A stretch of 55,147 nucleotides of DNA from Bacteroidota bacterium (lineage in GTDB: Bacteria > Bacteroidota > Bacteroidia > Chitinophagales > Chitinophagaceae): positions 1 through 55,147 of the forward strand of contig JABDCE010000006.1 in NCBI GenBank assembly GCA_013288285.1. Reading direction: 5' to 3'. The first letter of the stretch is position 1. The number at the start of each line of letters is the position of its first letter. Position numbers and translations under genes: made by a program. Positions 16,354 through 23,799 of this stretch are shown here, one piece after another. A model generated the notes under the pieces. It was not told the origin of the DNA. It saw only the letters and a list, made by a program, of their open reading frames with translations, and did no database searches.

Positions 16354-17217
16354 ATGTCAGTCCCCGCTCCCAGGTATATCATTCTGTCGCTCTTGCTGTT
16401 GGCAACTGCCATCGTTCAGGCTAAGGAGAAAGACCATACGCTCAATGGCAAATTGAAGGTTAAAGGCGGAGACACTTATCCATACCAGTTAGTATTCGGC
16501 GTTACTCATTCCTCTGTCATCAAAGGGTACTCCATTACTAAGCTGTCAGACGGCACGGACAATAAAACGGAGATCAGGGGGGTGATCAATAAGGAGAAGC
16601 ATATCATCATATTCGCCGAGACAAAGCTACTGAGCGCCCCGCTGCCCGATGCTACTGCCTGCATGGTGAACGCGGTGCTTACCTACAAGCTGAAAGGCGG
16701 CAATTATGCACTCTCCGGCTTCTTTAAAGGCAAAGACAGCGACCATAAAGATTGCGGCGAGGGTAGCCTCGAGTTTACCATACCCGCCACCGCTGATGAC
16801 CTCTTTGCAGATGATACTGCTACAGTAGCAAAGCCGGAAAAGATGGAGTCTGCTGCTGTACTTAATGAGGCTATGACAGGCGACGATAAGATCACGGCGG
16901 GTGTAGGCAAAGAATTTCAGTGGCACTCAGATACCTGCGTGGTAGCCATATGGGATGGCGGCGTTATAGATGGTGATGTAGTATCCCTCTCCATCAACGA
17001 CCGTAAAGTGCTGGATAACTATACCCTTGTTAAAGAGCGAAAGCTGGTAAAGTTGCCGCTCACCGGGAAGGTGAACACCATCACTATCCTCGCCGAAGAT
17101 GAGGGCCTCAACCCGCCCAATACCGCCGAGATGATACTCTACGATGGAGAGACATCTTACAAGGTTACGGCATTCAACAAGAAGGGTGAAAAAGCTATTA
17201 TCGTGCTACGCCGTTAA
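16354..17217 (+). CDS. Exported protein of unknown function
   Basis: A 287-residue protein with a signal peptide ending near VQA (about residue 23). Two beta-rich parts are visible. Residues 25-150 contain a repeated strand pattern and two cysteines (in ATACMVNA and KDCGEG) that may pair. Residues 195-287 (WHSDTCVVAIWDGGVIDGDVV through to the end) look like a small carbohydrate-binding-like or Ig-like sandwich. The C-terminal part (DGDVVSLSIND, then NTITILAEDEG) is a pattern seen in many Bacteroidota exported proteins, but no named family is claimed. It converges with the spermidine-synthase-like gene on the other strand. Confidence 0.7.
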   Translation: MSVPAPRYIILSLLLLATAIVQAKEKDHTLNGKLKVKGGDTYPYQLVFGVTHSSVIKGYSITKLSDGTDNKTEIRGVINKEKHIIIFAETKLLSAPLPDATACMVNAVLTYKLKGGNYALSGFFKGKDSDHKDCGEGSLEFTIPATADDLFADDTATVAKPEKMESAAVLNEAMTGDDKITAGVGKEFQWHSDTCVVAIWDGGVIDGDVVSLSINDRKVLDNYTLVKERKLVKLPLTGKVNTITILAEDEGLNPPNTAEMILYDGETSYKVTAFNKKGEKAIIVLRR

Positions 17218-17231
17218 TGTAGCCTATGGCG

Positions 17232-17858
17232 CTATGCAGTGATAAAGACGCGGTTGATACGATAATCAACTATTTCATGCCGGGGGAAGGTTTCTGAAAA
17301 TATCTGTTTTGTAGATTCCCATTTATCGTTGTCATTAATGATGTAGTTAAACGCCAGGCGGCCACCCGGAGACAGGCTATCCCGGCAGCTTTTCAGGAAG
17401 CCCGGAGACGTTACAAAATCGGGCACTACCCTGCCCATAAATACATCAACGAATATGAGATCGTACTTTGTGGTATTTATTTCCATATAGGCCATAGCAT
17501 CTGCACATACTGGTTCTACCTTAGCATCAGGGCTGCCATACCTGAAGAAATCCATGGCCCACTGTAGTATGGTGCTATTCTTCTCCACCAGCGTGAAATG
17601 AGGATCGTAGCCTCTTTTGTGCAATACCCGTACTATGCTGCCGAGGCCGGTGCCCAGCACTAATACATTGTTCACCGAGGGTAGGAAATCCTTTAACCTC
17701 TTCGCGGCTGTAACGGCGGGAATATAGCGGTCGCCATCTGAGTAGAGGATGTCTTTGTTGCCTAACTGTAGCTGGTTACGGTACAGGAATATTTCAAGTA
17801 CAACGTTATTATGTTCTTCCTTACGCCTGAGCCTTACGGGATAAATGAAGCTGAGCAG
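17232..17858 (-). CDS. Spermidine-synthase-like methyltransferase-fold protein, start uncertain
   Basis: The frame contains a Rossmann SAM/dcSAM-binding core: LVLGTGLGS (motif I), TLVEKN (motif II acidic residue) and YDLIFVDVF. This matches the spermidine synthase-like group common in Bacteroidota. The first conventional start is a GTG at 17675, but that falls inside the first strand of the fold. The same frame stays open and protein-like upstream (ILLLSFIYPVRL, then KDILYSDGDRYIP) as far as a stop at 17895-17897, with no ATG, GTG or TTG. The start given here is a CTG at 17858 and is only a suggestion. The gene lies just downstream of plsY on the same strand. It may use a rare start codon or may have lost its true start. 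Confidence 0.7.
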   Translation of the reverse strand: MLSFIYPVRLRRKEEHNNVVLEIFLYRNQLQLGNKDILYSDGDRYIPAVTAAKRLKDFLPSVNNVLVLGTGLGSIVRVLHKRGYDPHFTLVEKNSTILQWAMDFFRYGSPDAKVEPVCADAMAYMEINTTKYDLIFVDVFMGRVVPDFVTSPGFLKSCRDSLSPGGRLAFNYIINDNDKWESTKQIFSETFPRHEIVDYRINRVFITA

Positions 17859-17906
17859 TAGTATGTAAATTGGTATACGGATATAATAAGTATTTTATCT
17901 ACTGAC

Positions 17907-18554
17907 CTAATCCCTGCCATCACGCATCCTTCTCTTTCTAAAGAAGGGCACTTTATTCTCATTGCCGTTGAGCAATCTACTGATGTTCTTATGATGGGTG
18001 AGCACCACCAGGAATGCAGTAGCTATGGCAAAGAGCCGGTAACTAAGTTCCTGAGCATGCGCATTAAATATAAACAATATCAGTAAAGGGAAAGCGATGC
18101 TTGCGGTAATAGAGCTAAGCGACACATAACGGGTAAGAAACAGCATAAGCATGAATACCACAACCAGGCTAATGGCTACTATAGGCTGTATAGACAGTAT
18201 CATCCCGAACAAAGTGGCGATTCCCTTTCCGCCACGAAATTCGGCCCAAATAGGAAAGATATGGCCTACAACAGCGGCAAGGCCAAGGAATATCTGGAGA
18301 TTTACAAAAGGCTCACTGGCAATGGTGTAAGACGATAACATGGACAATTTCACCGCAAGGAACCCTTTCAGCATGTCCCCCACCATAACTCCGGAACCTG
18401 CTTTGGTGCCCAATATCCTGAAAGCGTTGGTTGCGCCCGCATTGCCGCTACCATGCTCGCGAATATCTATGCCATAAACCCACTTACTTACCCAAACAGC
18501 CGTTGGAATTGACCCTATCAAATATGCTAAAACTAAAAGAAATGCTATTGCCAT
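17907..18554 (-). CDS. plsY: Glycerol-3-phosphate acyltransferase PlsY
   Basis: A 215-residue membrane protein with about five helices and all three PlsY signatures: GSIPTAVWVSK near the N-terminus, the GSGNAGATNAFR segment (about 37-48), and FRGGKGIAT (about 107-115). It transfers an acyl group from acyl phosphate to glycerol 3-phosphate to make lysophosphatidic acid at the inner membrane, the first committed step of phospholipid synthesis. PlsX, its partner, is not in the window. It precedes the spermidine-synthase-like gene with a gap of about a dozen bases. Confidence 0.96.
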   Translation of the reverse strand: MAIAFLLVLAYLIGSIPTAVWVSKWVYGIDIREHGSGNAGATNAFRILGTKAGSGVMVGDMLKGFLAVKLSMLSSYTIASEPFVNLQIFLGLAAVVGHIFPIWAEFRGGKGIATLFGMILSIQPIVAISLVVVFMLMLFLTRYVSLSSITASIAFPLLILFIFNAHAQELSYRLFAIATAFLVVLTHHKNISRLLNGNENKVPFFRKRRMRDGRD

Positions 18555-18671
18555 TACAGTTTTATATTCTTGAAGAAAACAAATTTAAACGTTCTCCATC
18601 AAATATCCTAATGGGATATTAGACAATATTTATACAATTAACCGAATAATAATCACGCGAAAATAAGAAAT

Positions 18672-19490
18672 TTATTCTTTCCTGAAAAGTAGTGCTATCC
18701 AACCGTTCTGTTCCTGCCCTTTTATAAAACTAAAACCTGCTTTCAACGCAGCTTCAATAACTACCGGCTCATCTTCTGTCAGCAAGCCGCTCATCAGTAT
18801 CATACCAGTGCTTTTCAGACGTTCATACAGTCCCGCCATATAGTGAAGCAAAATATGACGGTTGATATTTGCCAGGATGACATCTTCTCTATGAGGTGGT
18901 GCGTCTTCCAGCGAACCTATCTGCACTGTGATATTTTTGCATTTGTTCCTTTCCGCGTTCTCTATCGAATTTTCTATACACCATGGGTCATTATCTATGG
19001 CCAATACCTTCGCAGCGCCCAGCATTTCGGCCAGTATGGCCAGTACGCCTGTGCCGGTACCAAAATCCAATACTTCGCTCCCTTTCAGCGGCATATCTTT
19101 CATCATCGCCATCATCAGCTGTGTAGTGGCATGATGCCCTGTGCCAAAAGACATTTTAGGGGTAATGATGATGTCGTAAGGGGTGGTGACTGTAATATCA
19201 TGAAAGTGCGCCCTTATAGTACAAAACCCATCTACTATTACGGGTTGAAAATTGGACTCCCATAAGGCATTCCAATTCTGCTCCGGGATTATTTCTGTGA
19301 CATATTCAACTTGCGAATTATCTGCCACAGTCTTTAATTCATTTTCATTAAAATCAGCCTCTGATATATACGCCAGTAACTCTGTTTCGGTTTCCTCGAA
19401 ACCATCGTAACCAATATCGGCCAGCCGGGCAACAAGTATATCGCTGTCCGTGCCTGGTTGTATCTTAAACGTAATTTTTACGTGCTTCAT
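18672..19490 (-). CDS. prmA: Ribosomal protein L11 methyltransferase
   Basis: A 272-residue protein with the PrmA layout: an N-terminal alpha/beta L11-recognition domain (about 1-65), then a class I SAM methyltransferase with FGTGHHATT (about 117-125), DFGTGTGVLAI (motif I), AIDNDP (motif II) and the catalytic-loop LANINRHIL (motif IV). It trimethylates lysines and the N-terminus of ribosomal protein L11. It lies between plsY and the small GlsB/YeaQ gene on the same strand. Confidence 0.95.
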   Translation of the reverse strand: MKHVKITFKIQPGTDSDILVARLADIGYDGFEETETELLAYISEADFNENELKTVADNSQVEYVTEIIPEQNWNALWESNFQPVIVDGFCTIRAHFHDITVTTPYDIIITPKMSFGTGHHATTQLMMAMMKDMPLKGSEVLDFGTGTGVLAILAEMLGAAKVLAIDNDPWCIENSIENAERNKCKNITVQIGSLEDAPPHREDVILANINRHILLHYMAGLYERLKSTGMILMSGLLTEDEPVVIEAALKAGFSFIKGQEQNGWIALLFRKE

Positions 19491-19511
19491 GTTCAGGAAG
19501 GATGGCAGTAC

Positions 19512-19763
19512 TTAAAGCCTTCTCCTCAGCAACTTTATGATTAAAGCGAGAATTACGGCACCTGCGGTCGCGGTAAGAATTTTGTTGATCCAGATATTGC
19601 CGGTTATATCCAGTTTTGTACCAAATAATTTATACCCGATAAATCCACCAACGATACCAATGACGATATCTAACAGCAAGCTATTGCTGTCTGAGTTTAC
19701 AATGGCTCCGGCTATCCAACCGGCAATCGCGCCTATCAGGCAAATAATAAGTATCTCCGTCAT
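19512..19763 (-). CDS. GlsB/YeaQ/YmgE-family small membrane protein
   Basis: An 83-residue hydrophobic protein with three membrane segments and the family pattern GAIAGWIAG at the start and GIVGGFIGYKLFG in the middle. Members are annotated as transglycosylase-associated or stress-response membrane proteins; the biochemical role is not established. It lies 21 bases upstream of prmA on the same strand and is separated from the ompA gene by a terminator. Confidence 0.85.
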   Translation of the reverse strand: MTEILIICLIGAIAGWIAGAIVNSDSNSLLLDIVIGIVGGFIGYKLFGTKLDITGNIWINKILTATAGAVILALIIKLLRRRL

Positions 19764-19780
19764 AAAAGTTTTTTATAAAA

Positions 19781-19815
19781 ATGATAAAGGTTGCAGTATC
19801 CGCAACCTTTATCAT
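19781..19815 (-). terminator. Terminator after the ompA-family gene
   Basis: A perfect 14-base stem (ATGATAAAGGTTGC and its complement) around a 7-base loop, followed on the minus strand by a T-rich stretch. It is 24 bases past the end of the ompA-family gene. Confidence 0.85.
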
Positions 19816-19838
19816 CAATTAAATATCATGCCACAATA

Positions 19839-22085
19839 TTATTCATCATCTTTTGTATTAGCAGGCTTCTTGCCTCCAGGAGCCGGCTGATCGTCATCAT
19901 TTACTTCAGGATCAACACGCAAATTCTTTTCCTGCTGGTCCATTGTGCCCGGCATAGCGCTGTTGTAGAGTACACGGCGGGTAGGCAGATCAGTAATAAT
20001 ACGGAACTCAGTACGACGATTTAACTGGCGGCCTTCAGGATTATCTTTACCATTTACATCGTTAGGCGCTGCAGCATTCTTTGAACCAAATCCTTTCGCT
20101 GTTAAACGGCCCCTGTCTACACCATTCTTTTCAAGGTAGTCAAGCACAGATTGCGCACGACGCTGAGACAGTGGGAGATTGTACTCGTCACGGCCTTTAG
20201 CATCTGTATAAGAATATATCTCTACAGTGATGGATGGGTTATCTGAAAGGAAATGAACTACAGAATCAAGAGAAGCAACTGATTCGGCACGAAGAGTAGC
20301 CTTATCATAATCATAATAAATGTTGCTTACGCTAAAGCTGTTCCTGATACTATCGAGGTATATAGTAACAAACACGGTATCATCCGGATCAGAACGCTTA
20401 ATTTCCATTGTGCTTACAGAAGCCCTTGTAGAAGTATAACCAGGCTTGTCGCCAGTGATCACGTAAGAATGGCCACGTGCCATGTTGAACATGAAGTTAC
20501 CATCTTCTGAATTGAAGGTATTCATTTCGCCCTTCTGGTCAGCCATCTTTATTACTGTCTGCGGCATCAGTTCCTGTGTCCTTTTGCTTACAGCCTTACC
20601 TATAACTACCAGTTTAGGTTCGCCCTGTATACGCCAGATATCATTACAGCAGGTTGGGTTTTTCAATGCATAAGAACCGATACGGTTTGAAACCACATAA
20701 GCATCTGGTTTGCCTGAAGGATCCTTGATATAATACAACTCATCAGCAGAAGTATTGATAGGATAACCCATGTTATGCAGGTTGGTGTACCGAGATGGGC
20801 CACCGTCTGCAGAGTAGATATCAAATCCACCCATAGACTGCAATCCGTTAGTAGCGAAATACAATTTGTTCACACGAGAGTCATAGTAAGGAGTGATCTC
20901 ATCAGAAGTAGTATTGATCTGCTTGCCTGCATTCTGCGGACGGCGATAAGAACCATTACGTGGGTCGATAACTGTGTACCAGATATCGTATCCGCCACGG
21001 CTCTGTAACTTCCTGTTTGAAGAGAAGAACAATACTTCTTTCTTACCTACTTTGGCTATAAAAGGCATTGTGTTAGAAGAACCTGGTTCGTTCACGTTAC
21101 CGGGAACCAATTCTGAAGGACCCCAATGCTGCTCAGCAAAACGAGCAACATAGATAGCGCAGGTGATCATCATAGAATCACCTTCAGAGCACTTTGTAAA
21201 ATAGAAACGATCGCCGCCGGGGCTGAAACAACCATTGCCTGTGTGAACTGACGCATCATTAAAACCACCATCATTAAATGGTAAAGGCCACTGGAAAGAA
21301 TCTACTACAGGGCCAGGCTGTTTGTGCGAAGTAAGAAAGTGTTCTTTGTACTGTAATTTCTCGTAACCGTTTGATTCGATAACTGCGTTACGACCCATGG
21401 TAGAGAACAACAAAGAGCTATCTCCCAATGGATAAGGAGAAAGTTCGGTGTATGTGGTATTTACGTTAGGGCCTGCATTAATAACGGTAAATGGTTCAGG
21501 GTTCTTGATGGAGAGTATTGCCATATCGCAACCTTTAATTTCTACATCCGCTTTCTTTTTGTATTTCTTCATTTCCTTTGGCACCGGGTTTCTGTCCGGG
21601 TCATTGGCTATAGCCTGACTCACTACGTTCTGATTACCACCAGACGCCAGCTTTTTGTTATCAGCAAGAAACTGCTTAAAACAAGCTGTTGCTGCCTGAT
21701 ATTCGCCCTGCTGCTTGAGCATAAGGCCTGCATAGAAATTAGATAAAGGATAATCTTTTTTATCGAGGGCGTAAGCTTCAGCATAGTAATGTGCAGCGGG
21801 AACATAATCACGCACAAACCTGTAACACTCAGCGAGACGATAGGTATAAAACGGGTTGCGCTCATCATCTGCTTTTAACTGTTGGTAATAATCAACAGCA
21901 TTAAAGTAACTGCCCTGCCTATAGAGATCATCAGCCCAGCGCAATTTTCTTTGGTCGGAGAGTTTACCTACAGGGTCATTTGCCTTGTTTCTGTATTTCC
22001 TGTTATTATTCGTTTGGGCATTTGCATCATATTGAACAGTAACGATAATCGTTGCTAAAATAAGGAACAGCCAATTTTTTCTCAT
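19839..22085 (-). CDS. PorE-like OmpA-family protein (TPR, PD40 propeller, carboxypeptidase-regulatory-like, OmpA)
   Basis: A 748-residue exported protein (signal peptide ending near NAQ, residue 24). Domains in order: TPR-like helices (about 35-140), a WD40/PD40-type propeller (about 215-475, with repeated strands such as FFSSNR and YFATNG), a small carboxypeptidase-regulatory-like beta domain (about 490-590) and a C-terminal OmpA peptidoglycan-binding domain (about 605-715) with YYDYDKATLR, SYTDAKGRDEYNLPLSQRRA and LNRRTEFRI. This order is that of PorE from the type IX secretion system, which ties the translocon to peptidoglycan. It lies downstream of the PorP/SprF-like gene. The family is clear; whether it serves the core T9SS or one dedicated substrate is inferred. 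Confidence 0.9.
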   Translation of the reverse strand: MRKNWLFLILATIIVTVQYDANAQTNNNRKYRNKANDPVGKLSDQRKLRWADDLYRQGSYFNAVDYYQQLKADDERNPFYTYRLAECYRFVRDYVPAAHYYAEAYALDKKDYPLSNFYAGLMLKQQGEYQAATACFKQFLADNKKLASGGNQNVVSQAIANDPDRNPVPKEMKKYKKKADVEIKGCDMAILSIKNPEPFTVINAGPNVNTTYTELSPYPLGDSSLLFSTMGRNAVIESNGYEKLQYKEHFLTSHKQPGPVVDSFQWPLPFNDGGFNDASVHTGNGCFSPGGDRFYFTKCSEGDSMMITCAIYVARFAEQHWGPSELVPGNVNEPGSSNTMPFIAKVGKKEVLFFSSNRKLQSRGGYDIWYTVIDPRNGSYRRPQNAGKQINTTSDEITPYYDSRVNKLYFATNGLQSMGGFDIYSADGGPSRYTNLHNMGYPINTSADELYYIKDPSGKPDAYVVSNRIGSYALKNPTCCNDIWRIQGEPKLVVIGKAVSKRTQELMPQTVIKMADQKGEMNTFNSEDGNFMFNMARGHSYVITGDKPGYTSTRASVSTMEIKRSDPDDTVFVTIYLDSIRNSFSVSNIYYDYDKATLRAESVASLDSVVHFLSDNPSITVEIYSYTDAKGRDEYNLPLSQRRAQSVLDYLEKNGVDRGRLTAKGFGSKNAAAPNDVNGKDNPEGRQLNRRTEFRIITDLPTRRVLYNSAMPGTMDQQEKNLRVDPEVNDDDQPAPGGKKPANTKDDE

Positions 22086-22130
22086 GTGCGTGAGCGTTGT
22101 TAATGGATATAAAAGTATAAATTGGTTTTA

Positions 22131-22167
22131 AAAAAAAGAAGGGCTTTTAAAAAAACTTTAGCCCTTC
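22131..22167 (-). terminator. Terminator between porP/sprF-like and ompA-family genes
   Basis: On the minus strand the stem GAAGGGCT/AGCCCTTC is followed by eight or more T residues. It lies between two co-oriented T9SS-type genes, so it may act as an attenuator that lowers ompA expression relative to porP. Confidence 0.8.
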
Positions 22168-22188
22168 ACTTATATATTTATTATTATC

Positions 22189-23244
22189 TTAGAATCTAGA
22201 GCAAGGTATCGTCCTTTTATTGGCAAACTTAATTGGGTTTGGTGCAATGTACCTGATCGCAATTTCGAAGCCGCCATTACCATTGCTTGATACATTAAGA
22301 TCAGAAATATTGTAATCATATCCTACACCTATGCGGAAGCCTTTGAACTCAACACCTGCTGTGATCATTACCGCATCGCCAGTACGGAACCAACCGCCTA
22401 AAAATATAGCAGGGGAGAAATTCTGAAAACCGGGGTTATTACTTACTTCATAACGGAACTCGTTGCCCACGATTATTTCTGACGCACTAGCCTGGTTCTG
22501 ATACAAGACAGCCGGGCGTAAGCTCAGGCGCTCGCCTACTATCCAGTTAGCGCCCAACTCTGCAGTATAACGCATATCCAAACCTGTCTCAGCATTTTGT
22601 TTTTTCTCAATGGCATCATCGGGCTGGTTAAGATTATTTGCACCAATTCCGATCACATATCCGAACTTATCGCTGGTAGCCTGTGAAAACGAAATACCCG
22701 CATTTACGAGGTAATAATTAACTGAATTGCCGATACCGAGATGGTATTCCTGCGATATGCCGGGAACGAAGCTGCCATTCAGGTATTCATCGCCGAAATA
22801 CAACTTGGAAAGGTCGATGCTCTTCTGCGCATAACCGCCCTGCAAGCCCACTGCGAGATCTGACCCGCTGTGCTCCGTCTGTCCGAAGAACTTATGATAT
22901 GCAACGGAAACGAGCCCTGTAAAATTAGAGAGATTTGCATCGCCTGCCTGGTCTTTATACAACTGTAAACCTGCTGCCAGGTAATCGCCATTACGCTCAA
23001 TAAACAGAGGCAGATCAACGGCAGCACCGTAAGTAACATAGGGTACCGTAACACTGGCCCACTGATTCCTGTATATTGCGCTGGCACGAACCTGTCCGTC
23101 GAACATACCTGTAAACGCAGGATTGATCACCAACGGGGTCATATCAAATTGGGTAAAGTGAATGTCCTGGGCATTCACTACAGGTGCACTCAACGAGATC
23201 GCGATAGCAAGACTTAAACGGCTAAAAATATTTCTCCTGGTCAT
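22189..23244 (-). CDS. PorP/SprF family type IX secretion outer-membrane protein
   Basis: A 351-residue protein with a signal peptide ending near VNAQ (residue 25). It shows the family opening DIHFTQFDMTPLVINPAFTGMFDG and RASAIYRNQWASV, followed by amphipathic strands of an outer-membrane barrel. In the T9SS, SprF/PorP-type proteins help export or anchor large surface proteins. PorP/SprF paralogues are often paired with one specific substrate, or with a PorE-type OmpA protein as here. The C-terminus is slightly unusual, ending in KRTIPCSRF. The upstream region is AT-rich and no -7 box could be fixed with confidence. Confidence 0.92.
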   Translation of the reverse strand: MTRRNIFSRLSLAIAISLSAPVVNAQDIHFTQFDMTPLVINPAFTGMFDGQVRASAIYRNQWASVTVPYVTYGAAVDLPLFIERNGDYLAAGLQLYKDQAGDANLSNFTGLVSVAYHKFFGQTEHSGSDLAVGLQGGYAQKSIDLSKLYFGDEYLNGSFVPGISQEYHLGIGNSVNYYLVNAGISFSQATSDKFGYVIGIGANNLNQPDDAIEKKQNAETGLDMRYTAELGANWIVGERLSLRPAVLYQNQASASEIIVGNEFRYEVSNNPGFQNFSPAIFLGGWFRTGDAVMITAGVEFKGFRIGVGYDYNISDLNVSSNGNGGFEIAIRYIAPNPIKFANKRTIPCSRF

Positions 23245-23799
23245 TTGTATATAGTTGTCGTTGTAAAATTACTTATTAATATCGTTTTTTCATTTTTCGC
23301 AAATATTTTCCGGTATTTGCGCTTACAATTATGTTAAAAAACAACCCGTAAAAACGCCTTAAGTAGTAGCATTAAGCACTACATCAGCCTTTATTCAACG
23401 GTTATTGTTCCTGTATTGATTGCACTCCAACGGTTGAAAATACAGAAATATTTGAAACTAGCAATGTCTTTCTTTATAATTTTATTATTACCATTAAGTG
23501 CCAATGCCTCCATATACCTATGTAAACCGGCAAATGGCGCGCTGTGTTTTACATATTTACCGTGTTTAATATCCCCATTTACATTCGGCTTTTTATGATT
23601 CATTGAGCACCTTTTAGCTATGTTTTATTATGTAGACAGCAAAACAAACGAAAACGTTTGCCCTAACCATAAAAAAGCACCAAACAAAAATATGAATTTT
23701 ATAAAATGTTTCATAACGCTGTGAAAATAAATTTTCCACAAATACGGAATAAGTTTTTTTGCTTTTATAATATTGTATTTTTACATTCTGAACCACCCA
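23245..23799. other. Intergenic region between porP/sprF-like gene and ftsK
   Basis: About 555 AT-rich bases. Two short overlapping ORFs (23416-23598 plus, 23391-23603 minus) have no recognisable family or start signal, and neither is supported as a gene. A perfect inverted repeat CAAACG-AAAA-CGTTTG at 23645-23660 could be an operator. Divergent promoters for the two flanking genes must lie here. Confidence 0.5.

Noticed and set aside
23391-23603. Small ORFs on both strands (23416-23598 plus, 23391-23603 minus) before ftsK
   Set aside because: They overlap each other and have no recognisable family, no good start and no promoter. The plus ORF has a hydrophobic run that could imitate a signal peptide, but this is weak.
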